A DNA stretch of 35,859 bases from NCBI GenBank assembly GCA_026713245.1, contig JAPOOU010000098.1, forward strand, positions 1 to 35,859, written 5' to 3'. Source of the DNA: Chloroflexota bacterium (GTDB lineage Bacteria; Chloroflexota; Anaerolineae; Aggregatilineales; Phototrophicaceae). The notes under the pieces were generated by a model. That model did not search any database, had not been told where the DNA came from, and saw only the letters and a list, made by a program, of their open reading frames with translations. Below, in pieces: positions 7,817 to 17,141 of the stretch. The translations under genes and the position numbers were made by a program. The stretch's first letter is position 1. Each line of letters opens with the position of its first letter.

Positions 7817-7827
7817 TGCGTACCCTC

Positions 7828-7833
7828 ATTATA
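7828..7833 (-). promoter_or_regulatory. Candidate -10 box of the FHA-HNH-helicase unit
   Basis: The minus strand reads a perfect TATAAT about 60 bases upstream of the FHA start. No good -35 hexamer is found at 16-18 bases, so the promoter may need an activator or be weak. Confidence 0.45.
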
Positions 7834-7863
7834 CAGTATTATTTCTGAGGCAACGACCATCCA

Positions 7864-7892
7864 TTGTCCCTTTTTCAGGCCACAGGTATAAT
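7864..7892 (+). promoter_or_regulatory. ftsY promoter (TTGTCC-N17-TATAAT)
   Basis: TTGTCC at 7864-7869 and a perfect TATAAT at 7887-7892 are separated by 17 bases. The predicted start of transcription is near 7899, giving a leader of about 34 bases before the TTG at 7933. Because the promoter lies inside the longest open frame, it also argues against a longer FtsY N-terminus. Confidence 0.7.
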
Positions 7893-7918
7893 CCCTGCGC
7901 AAGCTATCGCCACTGCAC

Positions 7919-7926
7919 GGGGGGAA
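7919..7926 (+). promoter_or_regulatory. Ribosome-binding site deciding the ftsY start
   Basis: A purine block, GGGGGGAA, ends six bases before the TTG at 7933. It fixes that TTG as the start rather than the TTG at 7864. Confidence 0.6.
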
Positions 7927-7932
7927 CCGATA

Positions 7933-8850
7933 TTGGGCATTTTTCGTCGCGGACTCTCTAGGACGCGTCAGTCCTTTTTTGGACGCATTTCCCAAATTCT
8001 CGGCAACACTGAAATTGACGACGACACCTGGGACGAGATTGAAACGCTGCTGATACAGGCCGATTGCGGCTTCGATACAACTTTGAAAGTCATTGACAGT
8101 TTGCAAGACCGCGTGCGCGCGGAAGGCATCACCCGCAGCGACCAATTGCAGGATGCTCTGAAAGAGACACTTGGCGACCTCTTGCAGTTTCCGCCGGTTA
8201 TGGATATCTCCGGACGAGACTTATCGATCATCCTTGTGGTCGGCGTCAATGGCTCGGGCAAGACCACGTCGATCGCCAAGCTGGCGCATCGTCTCAAGAA
8301 CCTCTCCAATCGCAAGGTGTTAATTGCGGCCGGCGATACCTTTCGCGCCGCCGCCATCGAGCAATTGCAGACTTGGGGCCAACGCGTTGATGTTCCGGTT
8401 ATCGCCAACCGCCCCGGCTCCGACCCCGGCGCGGTCGTCTACGACGCAACCGCCGCCGCAAAAGCGCGCGGTTTCGAGATCTTGCTGGTCGACACTGCCG
8501 GTCGCCTGCAAAACAACTACAACCTGATGCGCGAGCTGACCAAGATCAGCGAAGTATCCGGCAATGTGGTCGCGGGCGCCCCACACGAAGTGCTATTGGT
8601 GCTCGACGGCACGACCGGCCAAAACGCCATTGAACAGGCGAAACGATTCCAGGAAGCCTCCGGCGTGACCGGTGTCATCGTCACCAAACTGGACAGCACG
8701 GCCAAGGGCGGCATGGTCTTTTCCATCTTCAACGATCTACAGTTGCCGGTCCACTACCTGGGACTCGGCGAAGGAATCCACGATTTGGTGCTCTTCACGC
8801 CGGAGTTTTTCGTCGATAGCCTCTTTGACGACGATGACGAAGCGAGTTGA
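7933..8850 (+). CDS. ftsY: Signal recognition particle receptor FtsY
   Basis: FtsY is the GTPase receptor that docks SRP-bound ribosomes at the membrane and hands them to SecYEG. The 305 residues are almost only the NG core. A short N-terminal helix rich in Arg and Phe may serve as the lipid-binding segment; the long acidic A domain of E. coli FtsY is absent, as in many bacteria. Motifs are G1 GVNGSGKTT (104-112), [11 protein letters not shown] (from 135), G3 DTAGRL (187-192), G4 TKLD (251-254), and GLGEGIHDL near the C-terminus, which marks FtsY rather than Ffh. There is no M domain. The start is TTG, supported by the promoter and ribosome site. The last 17 bases overlap the next gene. Confidence 0.95.
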   Translation: MGIFRRGLSRTRQSFFGRISQILGNTEIDDDTWDEIETLLIQADCGFDTTLKVIDSLQDRVRAEGITRSDQLQDALKETLGDLLQFPPVMDISGRDLSIILVVGVNGSGKTTSIAKLAHRLKNLSNRKVLIAAGDTFRAAAIEQLQTWGQRVDVPVIANRPGSDPGAVVYDATAAAKARGFEILLVDTAGRLQNNYNLMRELTKISEVSGNVVAGAPHEVLLVLDGTTGQNAIEQAKRFQEASGVTGVIVTKLDSTAKGGMVFSIFNDLQLPVHYLGLGEGIHDLVLFTPEFFVDSLFDDDDEAS

Positions 8851-9646
8851 CCGGTTCGTGGAGCGGATCACCAGCCTGCGCAACAGCAAGGTCAAACTGG
8901 TTCATCGACTGCGGAACAAACGCGGACGGCAAAGCGAATCGCGCTTCGTGGTCGAGCACCAGCGCGACATTCAGCGCGCCCTCATGGGCGGTTGCGAGCT
9001 TGATTTCCTCATGATCTGCCCCGAGCATGTGGAGAGCCAAGCCTTGGATTTTGGATTTGCGCGAGATGCCATCGAGGTCACGCCGCAGATTCTGAAGCGT
9101 CTCACCTATCGAGAGAATCCCAGCGGCCTTCTCGCCGTCATGAAGGCGAAGCCGGCCAAGGTCCTGCGGGACCTGGAGATGTCGATTGTTGATTCAGCCA
9201 TACTATTGGTCGACCCGCGCAAACCGGGCAATATCGGCGCGCTGCTGCGCACGGGCGATGCGGCCGGCATCGACGCGATGGTACTGGTTGATTGCGCGCT
9301 GGACCTTTATAATCCCAACATTATCCGAAACAGCGCCGGGGCATGTTTCCGCGACAATATTTATCAAGTGAGCAGCGCGGAAGCGATCAGCTGTTTCAGA
9401 GGCCTTGGTTTTCAACTGATCGCCGCAGACGGACGCGGCGAAACCAGCATCTTTGACCTGGACCTCGATCAAAAGACTGCAATCGTCTTGGGAAGAGAAG
9501 ATGACGGACTAGGCGCCGATTGGCTGGATATCTGCGATCGACGGGTTCGCATTCCCATGACCGGAGTCCTGAGCGATTCGCTCAACTTGTCCGTTAGCGG
9601 CGCTATTTTCATGTACGAGATTTTTCGGCAGCGGCAATCTAAGTAA
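8834..9646 (+). CDS. TrmH/SpoU-family RNA 2'-O-ribose methyltransferase
   Basis: This 270-residue protein is a SPOUT-class methyltransferase that likely methylates a ribose in rRNA or tRNA. The N-terminal L30e-like substrate domain shows ITSLRNSKVK and RFVVEHQRDIQRAL. The SPOUT domain carries motif 1 (DPRKPGNIGALLRTGDAAG), motif 2 (IVLGREDDGLG) and motif 3 (IPMTGVLSDSLNLSVSGAI), which form the trefoil knot and bind S-adenosylmethionine. NSAGACFRD is the usual substrate loop with small changes. The ATG at 8834 overlaps the ftsY stop by 17 bases; a GTG at 8858 is an alternative. The exact target nucleotide cannot be told from sequence, so no gene symbol is given. Confidence 0.9.
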   Translation: MTKRVDRFVERITSLRNSKVKLVHRLRNKRGRQSESRFVVEHQRDIQRALMGGCELDFLMICPEHVESQALDFGFARDAIEVTPQILKRLTYRENPSGLLAVMKAKPAKVLRDLEMSIVDSAILLVDPRKPGNIGALLRTGDAAGIDAMVLVDCALDLYNPNIIRNSAGACFRDNIYQVSSAEAISCFRGLGFQLIAADGRGETSIFDLDLDQKTAIVLGREDDGLGADWLDICDRRVRIPMTGVLSDSLNLSVSGAIFMYEIFRQRQSK

Positions 9647-9688
9647 CAAACCGGCGCAGCCACAACCCGGAAACAGTATGAGAGCTAT

Positions 9689-10774
9689 ATGGAAAACCTG
9701 ATCAGCAAGTTGCGCGAACTCAAGGCTCAGATTGACGAACTGATGACGCGAATTGATGTCGTCGGCAAGGCGCGGCTGGCCGACGAACTGGAGTCCATCG
9801 CCAGCGACGGCGCGTTTTGGAGCGATCCCGATGCCGCGCAAAAAACCATGAGACAACTGTCGAGGCTGAAGGCGGCGGTGGGCAAATGGCAGTCCGTCTC
9901 TCAGCGCATCAACGACGCCATCGAGCTGGCGGAGATCGCGGATGATGACATGCTCGCGGACATGGAACAAGAGACAGCCGCGCTCTCGGAGCTGGTCGAG
10001 ACCATGGCCTTGGGCGCCATGCTTTCCGGCGACTACGATAGCGAAGACGCCATATTCGCCATACATGCCGGCGCCGGCGGCGTGGATGCCCAGGATTGGG
10101 CGGAAATGTTGGAACGGATGTACCTGCGCTGGATCGAGCAAAATGGATATAAAGCCGAGGTCCTCGAGCGCAGTGGTGGTGAAGAAGCCGGCATCAAAAG
10201 CGTCACCGTCAGCGTCAAAGGCGACAACGCCTTTGGCTATTTGCAGAGCGAGGAAGGCGTCCATCGTCTGGTCCGGCTAAGCCCCTTCGACAGCGCCAGG
10301 CGACGCCACACTTCCTTCGCCAAGGTTGAACTGTGGCCGGACATTCATTCCGATATCGAAATCGAAATCGAAGATCGCGATATCCGAATTGATACCTATC
10401 GCGCCAGCGGCGCGGGCGGCCAGCACGTCCAAAAGAATGATACCGCGGTGCGCATCACCCACCTGCCGACCGGCATCGTCGTTCAGTGTCAAAACCAGCG
10501 CAGCCAGGCTCAGAATCGCGATCGCGCAATGCAAATCCTGCGCGCGCGCCTCTTCGAAATGGAGCGCGCCAAACAAGAGGCGGAGATGGCGGAGCTAAAG
10601 GGAGAAAATGTCGACGCCGGATGGGGCAATCAGATTCGCTCCTATGTCTTGCACCCCTATCAAATGGTTAAAGATCACCGCACCAACGTCGAAATCGGCA
10701 ATACGACCGCCGTGCTCGACGGCCGGCTTGGGGAATTCATCGAGGCATATCTGCGGCACAAAATCAGCGGTTAG
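9689..10774 (+). CDS. prfB: Peptide chain release factor 2
   Basis: RF2 ends translation at UGA and UAA. The 361-residue protein has the N-terminal coiled helical domain, the SPF stop-codon recognition tripeptide at 198-200 (LSPFDSARRRHTSF) and the catalytic GGQ at 243-245 (GAGGQHVQKND). The SPF tripeptide separates it from RF1. The reading frame is open from the ATG, with no internal UGA near codon 26. The programmed +1 frameshift that autoregulates prfB in E. coli and many other bacteria is therefore absent. It follows the methyltransferase gene by 42 bases, and a 136-base gap leads to rel. Confidence 0.96.
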   Translation: MENLISKLRELKAQIDELMTRIDVVGKARLADELESIASDGAFWSDPDAAQKTMRQLSRLKAAVGKWQSVSQRINDAIELAEIADDDMLADMEQETAALSELVETMALGAMLSGDYDSEDAIFAIHAGAGGVDAQDWAEMLERMYLRWIEQNGYKAEVLERSGGEEAGIKSVTVSVKGDNAFGYLQSEEGVHRLVRLSPFDSARRRHTSFAKVELWPDIHSDIEIEIEDRDIRIDTYRASGAGGQHVQKNDTAVRITHLPTGIVVQCQNQRSQAQNRDRAMQILRARLFEMERAKQEAEMAELKGENVDAGWGNQIRSYVLHPYQMVKDHRTNVEIGNTTAVLDGRLGEFIEAYLRHKISG

Positions 10775-10910
10775 CGAACGGGCTTTGCGCGCTCCATACG
10801 CCGCGAATTCCTTTAGCCAAGACTGTGCGCGAATCGCCGTTTAATGGCGCGACATTTTCAACGGAATATGATACGCTAGGCACAAGTCCAAATGCGAAAG
10901 TGGACGCCCT

Positions 10911-13127
10911 ATGTTGTCTTCGACAAGCACCTATTCTAAAGATTTGGAATCGCTGCTGCAGACGCTGGCGGACATCAAACCGAACGAACAAGACCTCATC
11001 GCTTCCGCCTACAGCCGCGCGGAAGCGGCCCACGTCGGGCAGAAGCGGAAATCGGGCGAACCCTACTTCACACATTGCGTCGCGGTCGCAAGCATTTTGG
11101 CCGAAATGCAAATGGATGCCGAGACCATCGCGGCCGGTCTCCTTCATGATGTCGTTGAAGATAGCGACCTGACTATCGACGCGCTGCGGGCCGAATTCGG
11201 CACGCCCGTCGCCATACTGGTCGACGGCGTCACCAAGCTGAAGAATCTGCCGATCAAAAATGTCACCCAGCTCGGCGATTCTCGGCGCAGCAGCATGGTC
11301 AACCGCGAGATGGAATACATACGCAAGATGTTGCTGACCATGGGCGATGACGTGCGCGTGGTATTGGTCAAGCTGGCGGATCGCTTGCACAATATGCGCA
11401 CGCTAGGATATATGCCGCAGCATAAGCAGATGGCGGTCGCGCAGGAGACCATGGATATTTTTGCCCCCCTTGCCAATCGGTTGGGTATCTGGCAAATGAA
11501 ATGGGAACTGGAAGACCTGGCTTTCCGCTATCTCAATCCCGATGCCTATCGCTCGATCGCCAAAGCGCTCGACGAAAGACGCGACGAGCGCGAACAATAT
11601 GTGGACCGCATTCGCGAAATACTCGTGCGCGAACTCAACGCGAGCAAGATCAGCAAAGTCACGATCTCCGCGCGCCCCAAACATATCCACAGCATCTATA
11701 ACAAGATGACCAAAAAAGGCCTGCCGCTGGAACAAATCTATGATATTCGCGGCATGAGAGTACTGGTCGACACGCTGGCGGAATGTTACCTGGCGCTAGG
11801 CATCGTTCACAATTTATGGCGTCCGATACCTAACGAATTTGACGACTATATCGCCAACCCCAAGGACAATTTTTACCGCAGCCTGCATACGGCTGTACAC
11901 GACGATGAAGGCAAAACTGTCGAGGTGCAAATACGCACCTGGGATATGCACGAAGACGCCGAATATGGCATAGCGGCGCACTGGCGCTACAAGGAGGGCG
12001 ACCAGGGACATGACGACGCTTTTGAACAGCGCCTGGCCTTCCTGCGGCGTTTGATGGAGTTTGGTCCCGATGTTAACGACGCCTCGCAGTTTGTCGATAC
12101 GGTCAAGTCGGAGGTCTTCCAGGATCGTGTCTACAGCGTAACGCCAAATGGCGACATCGTCGATCTGCCGGTCGGCGCCACGCCCATCGACTTCGCCTAT
12201 CATATCCATACTGACATCGGCAATCGCTGCCGCGGCGCCAAGATCAACGGTCGACTGGTGCCGCTCAATTACAAACTCAAAATGGGCGATCAAGTTGAAA
12301 TCCTGACCGCCAAGCGCGGCGGACCCAGCATGGATTGGCTCAATCCCGATCTCGACTATGCGGTGACGAGCCGCGCGCGCAGCAAGATCCGTCATTGGCT
12401 GCGCAAGCAGAATCGCGAAAAGCACATCGTCATGGGACGCGAAGTCCTGGAGCGCGAATTGAAACGACTGGGCGTCCTGGACAAGGTCACATTCGAATCC
12501 GTCGCGCGCCTGCTCTCGTTTGACAAACTGGACGACTTTCTGGCCGGTATCGGCTCCGGCGACGTCACCGGCTCACAAATTACCAACCGCGTCTTGGAAG
12601 ACGAGCGACGCAAGTCGGCGGAAACCATCAGCGAAGAAGACCTGCTCAAACCGCGGGCCAAATCCAGCGGCGGCAATGTCGCCAAGGGCGTGAGTATTAT
12701 GGGCGCCAGGGGATTGCTGGTGAATCTGGCGCGTTGCTGTTCGCCTATGCCGGGCGATGAAATAGTGGGTTACATTACCCGTGGGCGCGGCGTGACAGTC
12801 CATCGCGACGAATGCCCCAATATCGTGGCGCTGCGCGATGTCGAGCGTTTGATCGAAGTCTCCTGGGGATCGGAAGAAGAAGAACAGCGCTACGTCGTAC
12901 CTGTGGAAGTCGTGGCCTACGATCGTGAGGGCTTATTGCGTGAAATCAGCACCATCATCGCCGACCAGAAGGTGAATATCACCTCGGTCGATGTCTCCAC
13001 GCGACAGCACATAGCCACGCTGAATCTGCAATTGGAAATCGCTAGCAATCAGCAATTGACCCGCATCCTGAGCAAATTGGAAATGGTACCCAGCGTCGTC
13101 GAGGCGCGCCGACGCAAGACCGGCTAG
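10911..13127 (+). CDS. rel: Bifunctional (p)ppGpp synthetase/hydrolase Rel
   Basis: This 738-residue protein is a long RSH enzyme that makes and breaks the alarmone (p)ppGpp. The N-terminal HD hydrolase domain is intact (His55, His79-Asp80, VVEDSD, and LADRLHNMRT near 155-164). The synthetase domain follows (about 240-360), with YDIRGMRV, NFYRSLHTAVH and VEVQIRT. The switch motif is EFDD (309-312), the ExDD form found in bifunctional enzymes; RelA-only enzymes have RxKD. Then come a TGS domain (VTPNGDIVDLPVGATPIDFAY), a conserved Cys region (CCSPMPGDEIVGYITRGRG) and a C-terminal ACT domain. A weak stem (GTCCA/TGGAC at 10886-10905) lies just before the ATG. The next gene starts 10 bases after the stop. 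Confidence 0.95.
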   Translation: MLSSTSTYSKDLESLLQTLADIKPNEQDLIASAYSRAEAAHVGQKRKSGEPYFTHCVAVASILAEMQMDAETIAAGLLHDVVEDSDLTIDALRAEFGTPVAILVDGVTKLKNLPIKNVTQLGDSRRSSMVNREMEYIRKMLLTMGDDVRVVLVKLADRLHNMRTLGYMPQHKQMAVAQETMDIFAPLANRLGIWQMKWELEDLAFRYLNPDAYRSIAKALDERRDEREQYVDRIREILVRELNASKISKVTISARPKHIHSIYNKMTKKGLPLEQIYDIRGMRVLVDTLAECYLALGIVHNLWRPIPNEFDDYIANPKDNFYRSLHTAVHDDEGKTVEVQIRTWDMHEDAEYGIAAHWRYKEGDQGHDDAFEQRLAFLRRLMEFGPDVNDASQFVDTVKSEVFQDRVYSVTPNGDIVDLPVGATPIDFAYHIHTDIGNRCRGAKINGRLVPLNYKLKMGDQVEILTAKRGGPSMDWLNPDLDYAVTSRARSKIRHWLRKQNREKHIVMGREVLERELKRLGVLDKVTFESVARLLSFDKLDDFLAGIGSGDVTGSQITNRVLEDERRKSAETISEEDLLKPRAKSSGGNVAKGVSIMGARGLLVNLARCCSPMPGDEIVGYITRGRGVTVHRDECPNIVALRDVERLIEVSWGSEEEEQRYVVPVEVVAYDREGLLREISTIIADQKVNITSVDVSTRQHIATLNLQLEIASNQQLTRILSKLEMVPSVVEARRRKTG

Positions 13128-13137
13128 TCCCCTTGTT

Positions 13138-14223
13138 ATGCGCGTAGCACTGCTCGAGTCTTATTACGGCGGCAGCCACAAAGCCTGGGCCGATGGCTAC
13201 AAGACATTCTCGACGCAGGACGTCGACCTGGTCACACTGCCGGCGCAATTCTGGAAATGGCGCATGCAAGGCGCCGCCATCAGCTTTGCTCGCCTGCTCC
13301 AATCAAAGCCCGATCTCATTCTGGCCTCGGGCATGATTGACCTTTCCATATTTCGCGCGCTCACCTATCGCCATCTAGGAGACGTGCCGACCGCGCTCTA
13401 CTTTCATGAAAACCAGCTATCTTATCCGCAAAATCGCCGGCAAGGGCACGGCTGGCGCTATGGATTCATAAATTACGCAAGTGCCTTGACCGCCGACAGA
13501 AACTACTTCAACAGTCCTTTTCACCTGCGTGACTTTTTGGAACAACTGCCGCGACTGCTCAAGCATTTTGCCGACTACAACGAACTGGACACCATCGAAA
13601 GCATCCGGGCCAAAGCGCAAGTCTTGCCGCTGGGCATTGACTTGCGCCGCTTCAATCAATTCAAGGTTCGGCCGCGGACAGACGGCCCGCCCCTCATCGT
13701 CTGGAACCATCGCTGGGAAGAAGACAAAGACCCCGACGCCTTTGTCCAAAGCCTGCTCCAGCTTGCCAGCGAAGGGCGCGACTTTCGCGTCGCCATAACC
13801 GGCGAGAGCTTCGGCGAGACGCCCGCAGCTTTCCAACGCTTGCGAGCGCAACTGCCCGATCGCATCGAGCAACTGGGATACCTTGAATCTTTCGCCGATT
13901 ACGCCGATCTTTTGTGGCGCGCCGACTATGTTGTTAGCACGGCCTGGCAAGAGTTTTTCGGCGTCTCAATCTGCGAGGCGATCTACTGCAACTGTATCCC
14001 GATCTTGCCGGACCGTCTCAATTACCCGGACCTGCTGACGGAAGACCTGCGGGGACAATGCCTCTATACGCGGGATCGTCTCACCGCCCAGTTGCGGCGC
14101 CATCTGCGCGGCGATTTGCAGTTGAACCTGACATCATTACGGGCGAAAATCGCCGAATTCGACTGGCGCGTCATGGCGCCGCTATATGATGCCGAGCTGA
14201 TAGCGCTGGCTAAGCGTCATTGA
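13138..14223 (+). CDS. GTDC1-like glycosyltransferase (DUF3524), putative tRNA-queuosine mannosyltransferase
   Basis: This 361-residue protein is a GT-B glycosyltransferase of the DUF3524/GTDC1 type. The N-terminal block [11 protein letters not shown] and [15 protein letters not shown] are family hallmarks. [22 protein letters not shown] and the C-terminal [20 protein letters not shown] (nucleotide-sugar site) follow. The animal member, QTMAN, adds mannose to queuosine in tRNA-Asp. Bacterial homologues are known, but their acceptor is mostly inferred from that. The gene lies 10 bases after rel, probably in the same transcript. Its 3' end overlaps the convergent gyrA by 14 bases. No queuosine synthesis gene (tgt, queA, queG) is in the window, so the substrate is a hypothesis; the family assignment is strong. 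Confidence 0.88.
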   Translation: MRVALLESYYGGSHKAWADGYKTFSTQDVDLVTLPAQFWKWRMQGAAISFARLLQSKPDLILASGMIDLSIFRALTYRHLGDVPTALYFHENQLSYPQNRRQGHGWRYGFINYASALTADRNYFNSPFHLRDFLEQLPRLLKHFADYNELDTIESIRAKAQVLPLGIDLRRFNQFKVRPRTDGPPLIVWNHRWEEDKDPDAFVQSLLQLASEGRDFRVAITGESFGETPAAFQRLRAQLPDRIEQLGYLESFADYADLLWRADYVVSTAWQEFFGVSICEAIYCNCIPILPDRLNYPDLLTEDLRGQCLYTRDRLTAQLRRHLRGDLQLNLTSLRAKIAEFDWRVMAPLYDAELIALAKRH

Positions 14224-16867
14224 TTGCGCCTGAGTCAGCGCCATTGGGATTGACATTTGCATCGTCTTTCGCCGCCTTGTCTGCCTCATCCAGGAGCAGT
14301 TCGATTTCCTCAAGTGTCATTTCAAGTTGCGCGGGCGACTGGACTTCTTCGTGTGACAGACTCTCGTCCGCGCTGGAGTCGCCCTCATCTACCGGAGAAA
14401 TCTCATCATCCGGCAAGCCAGAATCAACGACAAAGGAGTCAATGCGCTTGCGATATTCGACGACGCCTACAACCGTCTCTTTCTCGCGCAAGGCGATGAC
14501 CGGGTTGCGACCGTCCAATCGCTGAGCCATGTGATTCGCCAGCCTTATCGACATATATTTGGCTTTGTTCCTGCTCGTCAGGACCAGGATAGTATCATCC
14601 AAACGACCGACAGCGGCGGCGACAACTTGCCGGCCCCCGAAGAACTGGTCAGTGATGGCTTTGCCAACGCCGCCTCGCGCTTGCGCGTTTAACTGATGGA
14701 TTGGCGTTGTCATGGCGATTCCGTCTTCGGCGACAATCCACGCGTGCAATTTCTCATGCGCCAGACATGCGCCAACGACGCGATCGCTCCTATCCTTTAG
14801 TTGTATCCCGCGCACACCGCTAGATGTCGATCCAGTAGGCCGGACATCTTCCTCGTTGAAACGGATCGCATAACCGCGTGATGTCAAGAGAATCAGTTCG
14901 TCGGCGCCGCTGCTATAGAGCACACTGACAAGTCGATCATTTTTCGCTAGATTCATCACCCTAAACTCGTGAGACATCATGCCTGGCAGTTCGCCCACGT
15001 GCAACCGTTTTACTTGTCCCTGCGCGGTAGCAAAACACAAATATCCCGTCTCAAAGTTCATCGGCAAACACATAAACGTGACGATTTTCCGCTTGACGGG
15101 CAGCGAGGATAAATCACCGAAATGCATGCCGTCGGACGCCTGCTCCACTTGAGGTATCTGCTGCACAGGCACAGTGGCGCAATTGCCCTGGTTTGTGAAG
15201 AGATGCAGAATCTGACCGGTGGTGCTGTGTTGCAGCAGGCGTGGCGGGACTTTTGTCACCGTTGTCACTCTGGGTGGTTCATCCAACCGCATACGACCCA
15301 GTTGCCCCCGGGTACTGAAGATGACCACCGTCTTCTCTTCCGGAACCAGGAAGTCTTCCACCGTCAAGGCACTTGCCTCGCCGTCGACAATGATGCTGCG
15401 CCGCTGATCTCCGTGAATCTCTTTCGCTTCCAGTAGCTCCTCGGAAATGTGCATTCGCTGTTTCTGCGGGCTCGCCAAGAGCGCCTCCAGCGACGCAATG
15501 AGTTTCAAGGTTTCTCGATGCTCTTGCCGGATTTTCCGAATTTCCAGCGACGACAGTCGCCGCAAAGGCATATCCAGAATTGCCGCCGCCTGGACCTCGG
15601 TCACCTTGAAGTTTTTGATCAAATTCTTTCTGGCGGTCTCGACATTGCGCGATTTGCGAATGGTCGCAATCACCGCTTCCAGATTGTCCAGGGCAACGAT
15701 GAGCCCTTCAAGCACATGAGCCCGTTCCCGCGCCCGCGCCAGATCATAACTGCTGCGGCGTTGCACTACCTCCAGGCGATGTTCCAAATAAACGCGCAGC
15801 GCTTGCTTCAGGTTGAGCAAGCGCGGCTGGCCATCGACCAGCGCCAACATGATAATGCCAAATGTTGACTGCAACGGCGTCAACTTGAAAAGCGCCGCCA
15901 AAACTTCCTTTACATTAGCGCCGCGCTGCAACTCGATCACCAGACGAACGGTATTCTGCCGGTCAGACTCATCCCGCAAGTCTGCAAGTCCATCCAGTCT
16001 GCCCGAGCTAACAAGCGCTGCGATTCGTTCGATCAGCGTGGTTTTGTTGGTCTGGTAGGGCAATTCGCTGACGATAACGCGAGATTTGCCGCGTCCCATA
16101 TCTTCGACATGCACCTTGGCCCGCAGGGTGATCTTACCCCGACCGGTCGCAAAGGCCGCGCGCAGCATATCTTCGCCACCCCGCATCTTGTATATAACGC
16201 CGCCCGTTGGGAAATCCGGTCCCCGAACGAATCGAATGAGTTCGTCGACATCTATGTCGTCAAAGCGCTCCCACTGATCCAGTATATGAACAAGCGCATC
16301 GCAAATCTCTGCCAGGTTGTGCGGCGGAATGTTGGTGGACATGCCAACCGCGATTCCCGACGCTCCGTTCACCAGCAGGTTGGGTAATACCGACGGCAAT
16401 ACCGACGGCTCGTTAAGCGTGCCGTCGAAGTTCTCGACAAAATCGACCGTTTCCTTGTTGATATCAACCAGCAATTGGCTGCCAAAGCTAGCCATTCTGG
16501 CCTCGGTATAGCGCATCGCCGCGGCACTGTCGCCGTCGATACTGCCGAAGTTGCCTTGGCCGTCAATCAGCATGTAACGCATGGAGAAGTCCTGCGCCAT
16601 GCGTACCATCGTCTCGTAGACCGCCGTATCGCCGTGAGGATGATACTTGCCCAATACCTCGCCCACGATTCGCGCGCTCTTCTTATGCGCTCCGCCCGGG
16701 TTCATCCCCATATCGTGCATCGCATACAAGATGCGGCGATGCACCGGTTTCAAGCCATCGCGAGCGTCGGGCAGCGCGCGGGAAACGATGACGCTCATTG
16801 CATAGCTCAAATAGGCGTCGCGCATCTCGCGCTCAATATTAACTTGATGAATGGCTCGATCGGTCAT
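14210..16867 (-). CDS. gyrA: DNA gyrase subunit A
   Basis: GyrA cuts and rejoins DNA during ATP-driven negative supercoiling. The 885 residues start with the winged-helix breakage domain; Tyr120 ([11 protein letters not shown]) is the residue that binds DNA. The quinolone region reads [17 protein letters not shown], with Thr and Glu where E. coli has Ser83 and Asp87. The C-terminal beta-pinwheel carries a GyrA-box, QARGGVG, a variant of the consensus QRRGGKG; a box of this kind favours gyrase over topoisomerase IV. After the pinwheel comes a long acidic tail (about 815-885) rich in Asp, Glu and Ser. A strong GAGGAAGG ribosome site precedes the ATG. gyrB is not adjacent. ParC remains a lesser possibility. 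Confidence 0.92.
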   Translation of the reverse strand: MTDRAIHQVNIEREMRDAYLSYAMSVIVSRALPDARDGLKPVHRRILYAMHDMGMNPGGAHKKSARIVGEVLGKYHPHGDTAVYETMVRMAQDFSMRYMLIDGQGNFGSIDGDSAAAMRYTEARMASFGSQLLVDINKETVDFVENFDGTLNEPSVLPSVLPNLLVNGASGIAVGMSTNIPPHNLAEICDALVHILDQWERFDDIDVDELIRFVRGPDFPTGGVIYKMRGGEDMLRAAFATGRGKITLRAKVHVEDMGRGKSRVIVSELPYQTNKTTLIERIAALVSSGRLDGLADLRDESDRQNTVRLVIELQRGANVKEVLAALFKLTPLQSTFGIIMLALVDGQPRLLNLKQALRVYLEHRLEVVQRRSSYDLARARERAHVLEGLIVALDNLEAVIATIRKSRNVETARKNLIKNFKVTEVQAAAILDMPLRRLSSLEIRKIRQEHRETLKLIASLEALLASPQKQRMHISEELLEAKEIHGDQRRSIIVDGEASALTVEDFLVPEEKTVVIFSTRGQLGRMRLDEPPRVTTVTKVPPRLLQHSTTGQILHLFTNQGNCATVPVQQIPQVEQASDGMHFGDLSSLPVKRKIVTFMCLPMNFETGYLCFATAQGQVKRLHVGELPGMMSHEFRVMNLAKNDRLVSVLYSSGADELILLTSRGYAIRFNEEDVRPTGSTSSGVRGIQLKDRSDRVVGACLAHEKLHAWIVAEDGIAMTTPIHQLNAQARGGVGKAITDQFFGGRQVVAAAVGRLDDTILVLTSRNKAKYMSIRLANHMAQRLDGRNPVIALREKETVVGVVEYRKRIDSFVVDSGLPDDEISPVDEGDSSADESLSHEEVQSPAQLEMTLEEIELLLDEADKAAKDDANVNPNGADSGAINDA
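16386..16409. repeat. Perfect 12-bp tandem duplication inside gyrA
   Basis: AATACCGACGGC occurs twice in direct succession. On the coding strand it gives two SVLP units (SVLPSVLP) where most GyrA proteins have VLPARFP. The total length matches the family, so the copy replaces rather than inserts residues. Confidence 0.8.
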
Positions 16868-17009
16868 GAACCTTCCTCAACGGCTTGATGATGTTTCCAA
16901 CAGGGGTCCGTGGCTTTTTTGCCGAGCCACCGGGCAGACTACCGCTGTTCCTGGCAAACGGCTCCCCGGATTAGGCCAAGCCGGCCATATTCCGGCACTA
17001 TACCAGTTC

Positions 17010-17039
17010 ATTGTAGAATGTAATCTGACCAAGTGTCAA
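17010..17039 (-). promoter_or_regulatory. gyrA promoter (TTGACA-N18-TACAAT)
   Basis: On the minus strand a perfect TTGACA (17039-17034) and TACAAT (17015-17010) are 18 bases apart. Transcription would start near 17003, giving a leader of about 135 bases before gyrA. The divergent intergenic region 16868-17141 shows nothing else I can name. Confidence 0.7.
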
Positions 17040-17141
17040 ATTGCAGAGCGCGCTTGTTTCGCAGAGAGTTTACACGATGCTCAGCCTATCCTAATCCAAT
17101 CAAGAATAGAAAGCGCTATCCTGCTATGGTAGACTTTTTTC

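Noticed and set aside
4432-7833. The FHA-HNH-helicase unit as a known, named defence system
   Set aside because: The components do not match the gene sets of the named systems I can recall, and no other defence or mobile gene is nearby. Calling it a known system would be unsupported.
9678-9701. Possible upstream start of prfB with a UGA, as in frameshift-regulated genes
   Set aside because: The short frame starting at 9678 ends in TGA after seven codons, but a +1 shift from it does not enter the prfB frame.
10351-10386. Inverted GATATCG elements and an ATCGAA run inside prfB
   Set aside because: They encode the normal acidic Ile/Glu/Asp strand of RF2 and lie within the gene. They are better explained by codon content than by a site.
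14210-16867. Topoisomerase IV subunit ParC instead of GyrA
   Set aside because: A recognisable GyrA-box (QARGGVG) and a full C-terminal pinwheel favour gyrase. The box is a variant, so some doubt remains.
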